DNA of 64,000 bases from Megalonaias nervosa (GCA_016617855.1 JAECUM010006775.1:1-64000), one strand, 5' to 3'. Counted from the first letter of the stretch, positions 30,090-42,619 are shown. Numbers and translations: made by a program. The notes: generated by a model not told the origin, from the sequence alone.

Positions 30090-30935
30090 CTGAGTCGGTG
30101 ATAATTCCATTCAGTTTTGTTGGCAAGTAGTAACAATCGTACTTGATTATGTCTTCTTAAGATGAAGCACAAAATCAGTGAAGTCGATCAAAAGTTATCG
30201 AACATAAATCAAACAGTAGAATCAACCAGAGGCCATAAACTTTTCCTAGCTTTAAACCTTGAACTAATATAGTTTTCAATCCATTAAGTCTTAATGATAA
30301 GCTTCAGACCAAATTACTTTGCAATCCATGGAGTCTTAATTTTAAGCCACCAACCAAATTAATTTTCAATTCATTGAGTCTTAATGTTAAGCCTCAGACC
30401 AAATTAATTTTCAATCCATGAAGGCCTTGAAAAGTTATTGAGCAGAAATTAATGTGAAGGGCAAAGTGCAAAGTTAGACAGGGGCCATAACCCCAATTTC
30501 CAGAAAATAATGAATAGCAAATTTGACATAAGTCTTGCTGATGTAAAGCATTGTATCAAAATTTTTATTTTAGTTCATTCAATTATTGAGTGGTAACAAA
30601 ACTGAAGGCAGAGTTATGAATTAAAAAGGGGCTGTAACCCTGAACATTTACTGGAATATGGTGAAAACTCAACCTAGGTCTTCTTAAAGTGAACTCTGGT
30701 TCTAAATTTGATTTTTGTTAAGAAAGCCCTTCAAAAGTTATGGAATAGAAATGAAATTGAAGGGTATAGTTTTATGTAAATCGGGGGTCATCATTGCATT
30801 AAAATTTGGAGGAAAATGGTGAAAGCTTAAATTTACCTAAGTCTCTATCATGTAAAGCCTTGTACTATACTGATTTCAATCCATAAAGACCATCAAAAGT
30901 TATTGAGCATGAGGTAAATTTTTAATGGAATGTAA
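30090..30935. repeat. degenerate tandem array (array III)
   Basis: Diverged units of roughly 150-190 bp, recognised by CATAACCCTGA-like, TGGTGAAAACT-like, AGGTCTTCTTAAAGTGAA and CCTTGAAAAGTTATTGAGCAGAAAT blocks, plus short AATTAATTTTCAATCCAT subrepeats at 30270-30430. Period and copy number are approximate. Confidence 0.55.
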
Positions 30936-32727
30936 CATGATATGGCCTATCCATACTATATGGAAGCATATGAATAGACCAGGAACAAGTATGAAGTACC
31001 ATAAATATAAAGCAGATTATCATTCCAATATCATATGACAATTTCAAACACAAGTATTACGAGAAAGAAGGTAGGGAAATATATGTATATATAATAATTT
31101 GAGATATCAATCAGTGCTCTACTATACAACTTGCTAACAACTAACAACCTCCCACACCCACTCTACCAGGCATGGCACCCTTCCCTCTGTCCTTCATACC
31201 CTTTTAGCAGCAACCCTCTGCCCTTTCCGAGCCTGCCTCTGCCCCACAAGATCATTAAAACAACTTAAACTTGTTTTCTATTTACAGTAAAACATCAGTT
31301 TTCCATACAGATTCATCCAGATAATCCATCAATCAATTTCTATCCAAATTGTGATTTTCTTGCAAAACAGAAAAAACCTGAATTCATAAATTTTTTTACA
31401 GCATCCACTTACACAGGAACTTTTAAAATGACCAGTACTTAAGAGAAAGAATTTTTTTTGTATATCTAAATGATATGTAATACAAGTTCAGCTGCAAACT
31501 GCATATCCAGCTCTACATTTGTATAATGTGTTGGAATCCTCATGCTCTATGCTGTCTGACTAAATCACATGTAGATTAAACAACATAGACCCTGATATTG
31601 GTGCTTGAGCTTGATTGGATCTGAATCAATGTTGTTCATGTTAGTGATGTTATATGAAAGCTATTACAGAATTGTAAGTTAATCTCACACTGAAAATGCC
31701 ATGGTACACTGTACATGTTTTAAAATTTTAACTTAAAATACCAACAGGCAAATTTATTCTCATGTTATTTTACATGGACAATAATTTTGATGGGCATATT
31801 CCATGTCTGTGAGAAAGCTGCCAGTAGCTCCCATGAGTTGGTGGCTCATAATGGGATCTTCCTGGATTTTCTCCAACAGTTATACTGGCTACCATATATA
31901 GCCTATCTTGCACTGAGAAATGGCGTTAAACCCCAAAACAACAACAACATTCTTTGTTAAAAGATGCAAGAATTTAAAGAGGCTGATATTCCACATTAAA
32001 ATCAGTTTTTCACTCTGCTTACTTCATTTTATTGATAGTTTTCCATTTTGAATTCATCCTTTGAAGCATTAGTGGGCAACTTAGCCTGTCATATAATAAA
32101 TGCCTTTGGCCATTGCCAATAGGAATTTCCATTGCATGAATATGTACATTTGTTATGCAATGGCATATATCTATAAGATTACATGGTTCTTGAGGATAAC
32201 TTTCAAGGAAACATGTTTTAATCTGAACAGATTTGCCAATTTATATTTCGCTAAGCCAGCAAATAATAATTAAACAACAGTTAGTGGTACACAATCTATT
32301 AACTAGTATTTTTCTATGATAATTATGTATACAAGCCAGTTATGTTAGTAATAAACAACACACCTGAAAAACATCAGTTATACAAGCCATCTTGTTTATA
32401 AACAACCACATTTGTCTTTCTGTGTGTACAAGCTGCCAAAGAGGAGGTTGCGAGTTTGAAACTCACAGCAGCATCCCAATGTTTTTACTCTTGTATTTTT
32501 ATGTCCAGACTGTATTTTTAACTGGCTCATCAGACTGTCTTTGTAACTCACTCATCCCAATTTTTTAAATTCTCTATTTATTTATTTTTTAATTTTTATT
32601 CCCATCCTAGGATGGGCAATTAACCTAGTTCAGAAATAAATAACTTGGAAAGCTTGGATTAGTAGCATTACACCACATTTCACATAGTATAGGAGAAAAA
32701 CAATTACAGATTGCATCCATGTTGGAT
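30936..32727. other. AT-rich intergenic sequence with a SINE fragment
   Basis: No gene. A 5'-truncated + strand family B SINE lies at about 31810-31957 (GAGAAAGCTGCCAGTAGCTCC through ACAACAACAAC). The rest shows nothing recognisable. Confidence 0.5.
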
Positions 32728-33679
32728 TGTTATGTATATGTAATTTAATTACTTGTGTGTTAGTTTTAAATTTTTTATTTTATTTTTATTTCATTACATG
32801 TTATTGTAATGATAACTTTATTCACTGGATTTGACATTTTTCCAGAAAATTCAGTTCAGGCCTGGTAAATAACCAATATTGCTACACTGTACTTTTAGCT
32901 GACCTAGTTCCTGATCTTGATTCAGAATTGGTAAACAACTTTTTTTATTTCTTTCCTAGAGTGAAAATCATTGGTCGTAATCAAGGTCATATTTGGCTTG
33001 CATGTCAGCTCTGTTGTAAACAACTTTTTTTATTTTTTTTATTATTGAATCTTATAGTAAGATTCATTCAGTACAATCAAATTCGTCCATGGCATATGTG
33101 ATAATCGACGTGTAATGTTACTGCGCCCCTTGGGAAATCATGTGACCCATCATGTGGGTCAGAATTGCATTTTTTGTTGGATATAATAATCATATCTCAT
33201 AGTGATTTTAGTCAGTAGTAAATCATACCTTTGGGCTCAAAGGTATTGTTTTGTTGATGCCAGTTGAATTGAGTTTTTTTATTTAAAATAATTTATTTTC
33301 CCTGGAGACTTCATCTAGTGCTCATTAATATTCTTGGACAAAGACATTTACTGAAAATTATTCAGAATTCTAAAGCCGGAATTGGTGATTCAACAAGTAA
33401 CTATTGACATGACAACACATTACAGGTTATAGAGGACGTCACTGCCTTCCATCTTGGAACATCATTGGGATTCGAACTTTGATTAATTTAGAACTTTTTA
33501 ATGATAGGACTTATATTTTAAATTCTAGGATTAATTTTTGGATTAGATTCACAAACTGTAAGTCCTTTTTCAAATTTTTACCTTGTTTTCTAGGGAAATA
33601 AATTATTCTGTTAAAATTTACAAAGCTTGTTGGCTTCACTCTTTTCTTTGTTACTTTGTACAAGCCTAGACACGTAACA
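32728..33679 (+). repeat. 5' LTR of the Gmr1-like element
   Basis: Starts TGTTATGTATATGTAATT and ends CACGTAACA. Aligns along its length with 39522-40479. Confidence 0.9.
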
Positions 33680-33684
33680 GAAAA

Positions 33685-33705
33685 TTGGGGCCTCGTCCTT
33701 GGGAT
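33685..33705 (+). other. primer-binding site resembling tRNA-Pro
   Basis: TTGGGGCCTCGTCC followed by TTGGGAT lies just inside the 5' LTR. It resembles the tRNA-Pro primer-binding site TGGGGGCTCGTCCGGGAT with a few changes. Confidence 0.6.
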
Positions 33706-33859
33706 ATATGAATTTTGGCTAAAATGTTTCAGAAAATTGTTTTTTTTTTTAATTTAAATTCTCCTAGTTTTCAGAATAGTTTAAATCCCAAGTAATATTT
33801 CACATTTTGTTTGAAATCTTTAGTGAAATCAACAAGCTTTTTCACAATGTCATCAAAAA

Positions 33860-35224
33860 ATGGAGACCATTCTTTCAAATCCTACTCAGGAGCAGTTGGA
33901 TTGTTTGAAAAAAGATGAATTGCTTGAACTTGCCAGAAAATACGATCTTTCTGAGGCAAAAGCTTCTGTAACGAAGCAAGAAATAAAAAACATTTTGATC
34001 CAGTATTTGGTAGAAAAGAATTTTTTCAATAAAAGTTTTGGTTTCGATCAATAAGTCTGTATCAGACTCTGACATACAAGTAAAGGAATTGAAATTAAAA
34101 TACAAGATGGAATTAGAGTTGAGGAAGCTGGAACTTCAGAAAGAAAAAGAGGAAAAACAAATACAAATGCAATTTGAGAAAGAGAACAAATGCATTTACA
34201 GAAAGAAGAAAAACAAATGCAGTTACAATTGGAGAAAGAACAAATGCATTTACAGAAAGAAGAGGGGCCCCGAGTGGCCGAGTGGTCTAAAGCGCTCTCC
34301 GTTACGGATCACTGCCATCTCACCTCTGTCTGCGTGGGTTCGAGTCTAGGATTCGGCGAATGTGGATATGTGAGAAAGCTTGCCAGTAGCTTCTCGTGGG
34401 TCGGTGGTTCTTTCCGGGTATTTCCCGGTTTCTTCCTCCACCATTAATACTGGCCGCCATGTATAGCCTATCGTGTGCTGAAAAATGGCGTTAAGCCCTA
34501 CAACAACAACAACAACAACAACAGAAAGAAGAGAAACAATTGCAGTTGCAATTTGAGAAAGAGGAGAGAGAGAGAGACAGGAAAGAGAGAATGATAAACA
34601 AATGCAGTTATAATTTGAGAAGGAGGAGAGAGAGAGGAGAGAGAGAAAGATAAATGCTATATGAAAAACAGGAGAGAGAGAAACAAATGCAGTTACAATT
34701 TGAGAAAGAGGACAGAGAGACAGATGCAGTTGCAAAGAGAGAAGGATGAAAGGGAATTTCAATTTAAGTAAGAAGAACTAGAGCTGGCAAGTGAAGGCAC
34801 ATTTCCACTCCACATACAAATTCAAGCTTTGATGTTTTCAAAAATATCAAGTTAGTGCCCCCTTTTCTGGAAAAAGAAGTAGACAGATATTTTCCTCGTT
34901 TTGAAAAAATTGCTGAAAATCTGAAATGGCCAAGGGAGCATTGGACTCAATTATTGCAGTGTGTACTTTATAGCAAAGCCTGAAATATCTTTGCATCCCT
35001 GTCAGTAGAACAAAGTTCTGACTATGATTTGGTTAAGGAATGCATCATAAAGGGTTATGAGTTAATTCCTGAGGCTTATCAACAAAAATTTATGAACTAT
35101 AGAAAATGAGCTGGGCAAACTTATGTCGAATTTGCAAGAGAAAAAGAGCAGTTACTTGATAGATGGTGCTTGGCCAAGAAAGTTGAACATGATTATGAAA
35201 GTCTCAAACAACTTGTATTACTTC
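33860..35224 (+). pseudogene. Gmr1-like gag, N-terminal part
   Basis: ATG at 33860 opens with a SAP-like helical start (QEQLDCLKKDELLELARKYD), stopped at 34054. The following sequence is a frameshifted Glu/Lys/Gln-rich tract (34090-34760, expanded by EKEEKQMQLQ-type repeats and split by a SINE). A gag-type block follows at 34850-35190 that reads VDRYFPRFEKIAENLKWP and YVEFAREKEQ in part. A stop codon lies at 34981-34983 and another frame change near 35100. The gag continues after the LINE insertion at 35941. Confidence 0.7.
34265..34520 (+). mobile_element. tRNA-derived SINE, family B, inserted in gag
   Basis: GGGCCCCGAGTGGCCGAGTGG start, A box TGGCCGAGTGGTC, B box GGTTCGAGTCT, and an (ACA)n tail. 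The 13-bp duplication ACAGAAAGAAGAG lies at 34252-34264 and 34521-34533. It is the best-preserved of four family B copies. Confidence 0.92.
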
Positions 35225-35940
35225 ATCAGCTCCATTTGCAAGTATCTTTCAGTTGATGCCACTAAAACACTTGTGTGTTCCTTAGTACTTTCAAGACTGG
35301 ACTATTGTAACTCAATTCTGTCTGGTTCGTCTCAGTATCTACTCCAGAAACTTCAAAACACAGCTTCTCGGATCATCCTTAAAGTACCACAATCAGAGCA
35401 CGCCTCTCCCTGCTCTGTACTCTACACTGGCTATCCAGACGATCCAGAATTAAACACAAAATTTGTTCTCTGTGCTACGTTTCACTGACGGGCTCCAGTC
35501 CAACATACCTATCTGACCTCACCCATGTATACACACCAGCAAGATACTTATGCTCCTCTTCTGACACTCATATTCTCATTATTCCCACTATGAAAATGAA
35601 ATCATATGGACAACGCTCTTTTGCATACCAGGGCCCAGCAATGTAGAATGAATTGCCCACTGCACTTAGACACAAAGACACAGTGATCTCGTTCAAGAGC
35701 GATCTTAAAAACTCACCTATTTCAACTGCAAGAACAGACTTAAAGACCTAATAATGTATCCTTATCTTAAATATTTACAGCATGTTTTCTGTTTTCTAAT
35801 TTCATAGTGTTTGTTTTTATTTTTGTAATCATATCATTATATATGTTTTTTAAGTGTTGTCAAATGTTGTAAAGCACTTAGAGCTTCTAAAGATTAGGCA
35901 CAATACAAAGTCCTCATTATTATTATTATTATTATTATTA
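35225..35940 (+). mobile_element. 3' end of a non-LTR retrotransposon inserted in gag
   Basis: Carries a LINE C-terminal block (ICKYLSVDATKTLVCSLVLS, SRLDYCNSILSG, LQKLQNTASRIILKVPQSEH), a broken continuation, then GTAAAGCACTTAGAGCTTC and a (TTA)n tail at 35917-35940. The gag frame resumes immediately afterwards (LEEFKNGVPSDIKTYLEE). The same family recurs at 43710-44215. The 3' GTAAAGC(G/A)CTTAGAG plus TTA tail is typical of CR1/L2-type LINEs. Confidence 0.8.
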
Positions 35941-36582
35941 CTACTTGAAGAGTTCAAGAACGGTGTCCCTAGTGATATTAAGACTTATCTTGAAGAGCAT
36001 AAGATCGAAACCTTGGAAAATGCTGCTCTTGCTGCTGATGAGTATTTCTTAACTCATAAAGTTCCTGTTATAGTCAAGTCTTTCACTCAGCAGTCTACTG
36101 GGAAAAAGGTATCTCAGCCTAATACGACTCCTTCTAAAACTCAATCTGGCACAACTTTTAAAAATAAAGCTTCTGATAAGCTTGATTCAAAATCCTTGTC
36201 TCTTCCTACATGTACTTATTGCAAGAAGAAAGGACACGTTATTTCTGATTGCTTCAAATTGAAATATAGGCATCAGAATCAAGACAGACCTATCCCAAAT
36301 GCTCTTATTTCTAAGAAGTCAAGGTCACAGCCATGTATTGAAAGCAATACGATTGTTGGGTCTAATAAACACCAGTCTGATTTTATTATGGAGAATTATG
36401 AACCGTTCATGTCGAAGGGTTCTATATCACTCTTGGGTGATTTGGCCAATCCTATCCCTATTAAAATTTTAAGGGACACAGGAGCTTCTCAGAGTCTTTT
36501 ATTATCAGGTACTTTGCCTTTTTCTGAGAAGTCTTCTTCTAATGAGTGTTCTTATTCAGGGAGTAGAGTGCGGCTTTGTTAA
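35941..36582 (+). pseudogene. Gmr1-like gag C-terminus (zinc knuckle) and protease
   Basis: In one frame: the end of the capsid domain (LEEFKNGVPSDIKTYLEEHK), the CCHC knuckle CTYCKKKGHVISDC (about 36211-36252, spacing C-x2-C-x4-H-x4-C) that binds RNA, and the retropepsin active site ILRDTGASQS (about 36466-36495). The frame shifts at about 36540, after which protease and linker sequence (IHLLLGNDLAGDKVVV) continue in the next frame. The gag-protease fusion in a single frame is as expected for this group. Confidence 0.85.
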
Positions 36583-37790
36583 TGATCCTCTCCATTGTGT
36601 AAATTTGTCATCAGACTTAGTTTCAGGACCTGTGACAGTCCGAATAGTATCTTCTTTACCAGTTGAGGGCATTCATTTATTACTAGGCAACGACCTAGCT
36701 GGAGACAAGGTTGTGGTTAATATACTTGTAACTGACAAGCCTTCTTTGGATCACAAAGTTGATCCTATTGAAAAAGAATTCCCTGATTTATACCCAGCTT
36801 GTGCAGTTACTAGAGCTATGGCAAAGAAAGCTCTTGAGAATGGTTTCGATAAGGAAAGTACTCCTTTAGCTGACACATGTATTGGTCAGGCTTTTGATGA
36901 GGTCACTTTCACTCCTTGTTTGGATCAATCAAAAGGTATTGATCACAGTGATCCTCTTTTAACTATTCATTCTCTTTTTTCTGATCAAGGTGACAAACGA
37001 CAATCACTTGTCATCGAACAGGAAAAAGATCCTGAGATCTCCTGTTTGTTTCAGAGGGCCATTAGTGAAATTGAAGCCACTGAAGTACCTGTCTGTTATT
37101 TCTTTAAAAATGGAATTCTTATGAGAAAATGGAGACCTCCCGTGGTACCTGCTGGTGACGAATGGTCAGTGAACTATCAAATTGTAGTTCCAAACTCTTA
37201 CAGACAGGAAATACTTAGTCTGGCCCACAAAACTCCTCTGGCTGGTCATTTAGGGATTAATAAGACTTATCACAAGATCTTGACTCACTTTTATTGGCCA
37301 GAAATCAAAAGTGATGTTTGTAAATACTGCAGATCTTGTCATACTTGTCAAATTGTAGGAAAACCCAATCAGAATATACCTAAGGCTCATCTGCAACCTA
37401 TTCCTGCATTTGACGAACAATTTAGCAGAATAATGGTACATTGTGTTGGTCCCGTACCTAGGACCAAGTCAGGCAACCAATAGTTGTTGACCATGTGTGC
37501 ATCAACAAGGTTCCCAGAGGTAATTCCTTTGAGGAATATTAAAACCAAAACTATAGTAATAGCTGTGATAAAGTTCTTTACTCAATTTGGTCTTCCCAAA
37601 TCTGTCCTATCGGATCAAAGGTCAAATTTTATGTCTGGAATTTTCCAGCTAGTTATGCTTGAATTTGGCACTCAGCAATTCAAGTCAAGAGTGAAATTAT
37701 GGTTTCACAGAACTTTAATGGAGAGAACTTTTGAGTCTTGTAATAGTTCTTTATCTCTTGCTCATTCTTCAAAATTTTCTTCAAATTAGG
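36542..37790 (+). pseudogene. Gmr1-like protease end and integrase
   Basis: 36542-37483 is open and holds the protease flap/linker region, then the integrase zinc domain: HLGINKTYHKILTHFYWPEI followed by CKYCRSCHTC (about 37243-37347, H-H-C-C). The catalytic core begins RIMVHCVGPVPRTKSGN, where the usual first catalytic Asp is replaced. A stop follows at 37481-37483. The next frame has the second catalytic block GLPKSVLSDQRSNFMSGIF. The third acidic residue region is degraded (after 37680). The integrase therefore lies upstream of RT and is dead. Confidence 0.85.
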
Positions 37791-38049
37791 TATTACAGCC
37801 CTTACAAAGTAAAGAAGAAAATGAAGGAGTTAAATTATAATAATAGTACTCTGATCTAAATAAATTAATGGAGTACTAGTGTATAGAGAGAGATAACCAG
37901 ATAAATCATGCAATTAATTTAGTTGTACCTGTCCCACTCACTGAGGATTTAAGTGACGGAATTCAATCAGACACTATTGATTTTGGAGCAACAAATCTTT
38001 GGAATTCGGAAATTATGAATAATCTGGAGCAGAAACTTTCACATTTGCA

Positions 38050-39385
38050 ACAAGAAAGGAATGAACTTAAATAGTTATTATTTGAATATGAGCACTTATT
38101 TCCAGATGTTTCTACGAGGACAAGTAAAATTTTTCATGACGTTGAAATTGTAAATTCCAAACCTGTGAAACAACACCCATACAGGATGAACCCTCTCAAA
38201 CAGGAATGCCTGAAGAAAAGAAATTCAGTATTTGTTGGAGAATGATTTCATAGAGCCCAGTAAAAGTGATTGGAGTTCACCATGTATACTTGTTCCGAAA
38301 CCAGATAAAACTTTCCATATGTGCACTGATTATAGGAAGGTGAACAGTGTGACAAAAACAGACAGATTTCCATTACCAAGAATCAATGACGGCATTGATA
38401 AAATTGGAAATGCCAAGCATGTCACCAAATTTGACCTTCTGAAAGGATTTCGGCAATTCCACTAACGGAAAGGGCAAAGGAAATTTCGGCATTCATGACT
38501 CCAGATGGACTTTATCAATATAAAGTAATGCCATTTGGGATGAAGGGTTCGCCAAGTACTTTTCAGTGTTTGATGAATATGATTACCTCTGGTCTAGATA
38601 ATTGTGATACTTACATCGATGATGTCATCATCTACGACAACACCTGGAAAGAACATCTAGCAACAATTCGGAAATTCTTTGACAGCCTCACTGATGCAAA
38701 TTTGACGATTAATTTATCCAAAAGTGAGTTCTGCCGTGCTTGTGTAACATTTCTAGGACATATTGTGGGACATGGACAAGTTAAACCTATAGATGCTAAG
38801 GTCAAGGCTATCTCTAATTTCCCTGTGCCTGTTAGTTAAAAGCAACTGATGCGAATTTTATGTATGGTTGGATACTAACGGAAATTTCATTCCAATTTTT
38901 CTAACATTGCTGAACCCCTGACAAATTTATTGAGCAAGAAAAACAAGTTTCTTTGGACTGAAAAATGTCAGGAGGCTTTTGACAAGTTAAAGGCCACACT
39001 TAAAGGTGCACCAATTCTTACAGCTCCAAATTTCAGTCAATCTTTTAAACTGTCTATTGATGGAAGTGATGTTGGGGAAATGGTGTTGATCAACCAGTGT
39101 GCTATTTTTCGAAGAAATTAAATAAGCACCAAAGAAATTGCTCAACAATCGAGAAGGAATGTTTGGCTTTAATTTTGGCATTACAACATTTTGAAGTTTA
39201 CCAGTTTAGTTCCTTCTCTGATTGTTGTGTTTAGTGATCACAACCCCCTTATTTTCATTGACAAGATGAAAAATAAAAATCAAAGATTATTAAGGTGGAG
39301 TTTGTTGCTACAGGAATATAATCTTGACATCAGGCACATCAAGGGAAAAGACAATTTAATAGCAGATGCACTTTCCGTGTATAGA
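38050..39385 (+). pseudogene. Gmr1-like reverse transcriptase and RNase H
   Basis: RT blocks in order: HPYRMNPLKQECLKK (about 38172), FIEPSKSDWSSPCILVPKPD and MCTDYRKVNSVTKTDRFPLP (38247-38390), FDLLKGFRQF, then YQYKVMPFGMKGSPSTFQ, and the catalytic YIDDVIIY (about 38612). RNase H and linker follow: KFLWTEKCQEAFDKLKATL, a SIDGSD active-site region, and DIRHIKGKDNLIADALS (39327-39377). Frame changes or stops occur near 38220, 38463, 38837, 39121 and 39185. YIDD is intact, but the gene as a whole is broken. No second integrase follows; the 3' LTR comes after about 140 bp. Confidence 0.9.
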
Positions 39386-39510
39386 AATATTATTTCATGT
39401 ACACTTTGTATAATTCATAAGAGTTCTTCTTATGTAATTTTGTTTTACCTCATGTATAATTAACATATGGTAAAAAGAAAGCTTTATTTTATAAATCTTT
39501 CTTTTTCTTT

Positions 39511-39521
39511 ATGGGGGGAAG
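39511..39521 (+). other. polypurine tract
   Basis: ATGGGGGGAAG immediately before the 3' LTR start TGTTAGG. This is the usual second-strand primer of LTR elements. Confidence 0.85.
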
Positions 39522-40479
39522 TGTTAGGTATATGTAATTTAATTACTTGTGTGTTAGTTTTAAATTTTTTATTTTATTTTTATTTCATTACATGTTATTG
39601 TAATGATAACTTTATTCACTGGATTTGACATTTTTCTGGAAAATTCAGTTCAGGCCTGGTAAATAACCAATACTGCTACATTGTACTTTTAGCTAACCTA
39701 GTTCCTGACCTTGATTCAGAATTGGTAAACAACTTTTTTTATTTCTTTCCTAGAGTGAAAATCATTGGTCTTAATCAAGGTCATATTTGGCTTGCGTGTC
39801 AACTCTGTTGTAAAGAACTTTTTTTAAATTTTTTTTATTATTAAATCTTATAGTAAGATTCGTTCAGTACAATCAAATTCGTCCATGGCGTACATGATAA
39901 TCGATGTGTAATGTTACTGCACCGCTTGGGAAATAGTGATCATGTGACCCATCACATGGGTCTAAATTGTGTTTTAGTTGGGTTTAATACTCATATCTCA
40001 TAGTGATTTTAGTTGTATATCACACCTTCGGGCTCAAAGGTATTGTTTTGTTGATGCCAGTTGAATTGAGTTTTTTTTTTATTTAAAATAATTTATTTTA
40101 ACTAGAGACTTCATCTAGTGCTCATCAAAATTCTTGGACAAAGACATTTACTGAAAATTATTCAGAATTCTAAAGCCGGAATTGGTGATTCAGTAAGTTA
40201 CTGCTGACACGACAACACAGGACAGGTTATAGAGGACGTCACCACCTTCCATCTTGGAACATCATTGGGATTCAAACTTTGAGTCATTTAGAACTTTTTA
40301 GTGATAAGATTTATATTTTAAATTCTAGGATTAATTTTTGGAATAGATTCACAAACCATAAGTCCTTTTTCAAATTTTTACCTTGTTTTCTAGGGAAATA
40401 AATTATTCAGTTAAAATTTACAAAGCTTGTTGGCTTCACTCTTTTCTTTGTTACTTTGTACGACCCTAGACACATAACA
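39522..40479 (+). repeat. 3' LTR of the Gmr1-like element
   Basis: Starts TGTTAGGTATATGTAATT and ends CACATAACA, followed by the target duplication GGAT. Confidence 0.9.
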
Positions 40480-40879
40480 GGATATATGGGGTATTCAAGT
40501 TAAATTGCACATGCTGTGATGTGTTCTTGGTCTTGCCACCTGCTGGGAAAACCCCTGCAATTGGAAATTACTCTCGGGGTCTGGCTGCCATTTTGGTACT
40601 AGAATCTATGGAAAATGTTCATACACAATTTCTTTTGCAGAATGGACTTTTTCTTATATTGATTATAATAGTCATTATATTGGAAACTAGTTAAATTAAA
40701 AGTATGTAATGCTTGCTCCCAAATTGGAATTATGCTTTGCAAAAATAGAAAAAAAGAACTATAATCTCATGTTGTGTGTACCATATAAATTAATTCAAGC
40801 AATTTAAAATAGCCTCATGTGTTTGACATGAGTTATATCAGTGATTATGCAAACCAAATGTGTCGAGTGGTATTTGCAG

Positions 40880-42010
40880 TTAAGTACATTTACAGGAATT
40901 CAAGATGAGACCATTTCTACTCTTTAACTGTTGAGTGATTCAACTATCTTTGATATTCTTGAGTAACAAGATTTTCAAATTAGCCACTGTGGTAGCCACA
41001 CAGGATGTAAGATCGACACCATTTTCATCTGGGACAAATTTAGACACTATTAGAAAACTTGTAGTGAAAATTCTGTGTTGATATGACAATCCATTCAAGA
41101 GAAATAGTGACAAGATTCTCAATATAGTCATTGTGGCTGCCATGTTTGAGGTCATTTTAATTCAGGACCAACTAAATATAATTACAAGTCTTCTGGAGAA
41201 AAGCCCATGTTGATGTGACTTCCATTTATGAGAAGTAGTAGTTACAAGATTTTCAAGATGGATGGGTGTCAGCTTGGTGCCATTTTCATTTAGGACCAAC
41301 TACAAATCATGAACAGTTTTTTGTGTGAAAACACCATGTTGACATGACGTCCATTCAGGTAAAGTAATGATAAAAAAATCTGGTGTGGTGGCCATATTAA
41401 ATGTCCAGTTGGCATCATTTTAATTTAGAACCAACTAATCATAGGAAGTCTTGTGATGAAAGCCAATGACTTCCTGTTTTGGAGGAGTAGTGGTAACACG
41501 ATTTTCAATACAGTTACCATTGCATCCATACTGGACCTCAGTTTTGCACCATTTTCATTTAGGACCAAATATGCATCAAAAAGTCTTTACGTGAAAACCC
41601 CATATTGATATGACCATTCATTTAGGTGGAGTAGTGATAACGTGATTATCAAGACGGTCACTGTAGTAGCCATATTGGATATAAGTGGAACCATTTTCAT
41701 ATGGAACCAACCAGACATCGTAAGAAGTCTTCTGGAGAGAACCTCAAATTGGTACGACTTTCTGTTAGGAGAAGTAGTGATAACAAGATTTTCAAGATGA
41801 CTGCCATGGTGGCTGTTATGGACATCAGATGGGTACCATTTTCATTTGGGACCAACTAATAAAAATTCTTCTAGTGAAAACATGTTGACGTGACCATCCC
41901 TTCCGGAGGAGTAATAATTAAGATTTTCAAGATGGCTGCTGTGGTGGACATGTTGGATGTCTGTGCAGCACCATTTTCATTTAAGCCGTCAAATGAAAGT
42001 GTAATGCTTC
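40880..42010. repeat. degenerate tandem array, period about 140 bp (array IV, copy 1)
   Basis: About eight units with ACAAGATTTTCAAGATGG, GTGGCTGCCATATTGGATGT-like, CACCATTTTCATTTAGGAC and CATGTTGATATGACCATCC blocks. The AAGATTTTC marker recurs near 40968, 41109, 41234, 41495, 41640, 41785 and 41925. The same family is at 55890-57430. No coding content. Confidence 0.8.
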
Positions 42011-42306
42011 ATGGCAATCCTCTAAGTAGTTTAGGAGCAATAGCAATAATAAACTTGTTCTAATGGGTGAATGGGTGTTGGATAACAAGCCATCCAAATA
42101 AACTCTGTTGGTTTATGCGAAGTTTGGAATATTCCTAAATATGAAAACCTGCATCTGTTAAATGAACAAGAAAATAATTTCCCATTTTGTATTTGTAAAC
42201 ACTAAAGCTGATCAATAATGAGTGATGATGAAACAAAATGTGGTTGGTCATACTCTTTCTTTATATGTTGATACTGTACTTCTAAGGATGTATGCTCGTA
42301 TCCAGT

Positions 42307-42607
42307 GGTTAGAGCGTCTGCCTCGGATGCAGGAAGTCGCTGGTTCGAACCCAGGCCAAGTCATACCAAAGACTTATAAAAATGGTACTAATGGCTGCCT
42401 CGCTTGGTGCTCAGCATTAAGAGGTCAGTGTTAGGACTGGTCGGCCTGGTGTCAGGATAATGTGACTGGGTGGGACATGATGCTACATGTCTGCGGCAAG
42501 ATGCCCCAGTGCTAGACATCACTATAAACTGCCACACTGCAGACATCGTAGCGATATGACTGAAAAATTGTTAAAGCTGCATTAAAAATCCAAATCACAT
42601 GCACACA
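42307..42607 (+). mobile_element. tRNA-derived SINE, family A, 5'-truncated
   Basis: Begins inside the A box (GGTTAGAGCG), with B box GGTTCGAACCC and the family A body and AC tail. The 12-bp CTCGTATCCAGT is duplicated at 42295-42306 and 42608-42619. Confidence 0.9.
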
Positions 42608-42619
42608 CTCGTATCCAGT

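Larger units (their letters stand above)
32728..40479 (+). mobile_element. complete Ty3/gypsy LTR retrotransposon of Gmr1-like domain order, inactivated
   Basis: A 7752-bp element with LTRs at 32728-33679 and 39522-40479, flanked by the 4-bp duplication GGAT (32724-32727, 40480-40483). It has a tRNA-Pro-like primer-binding site, gag with a zinc knuckle, protease, integrase, reverse transcriptase and RNase H in that order, and a purine tract ATGGGGGGAAG before the 3' LTR. Integrase upstream of RT is the copia-like order that distinguishes the Gmr1 group within Ty3/gypsy. Multiple stops and frameshifts, one SINE and one LINE insertion make it inactive. The two LTRs differ by scattered substitutions and short indels, so the insertion is not recent. 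Confidence 0.9.

Noticed and set aside
35854..35940. ORF start with a Leu run before the gag zinc-knuckle frame
   Set aside because: The Leu run is the (TTA)n tail of an inserted LINE; gag coding starts after it.
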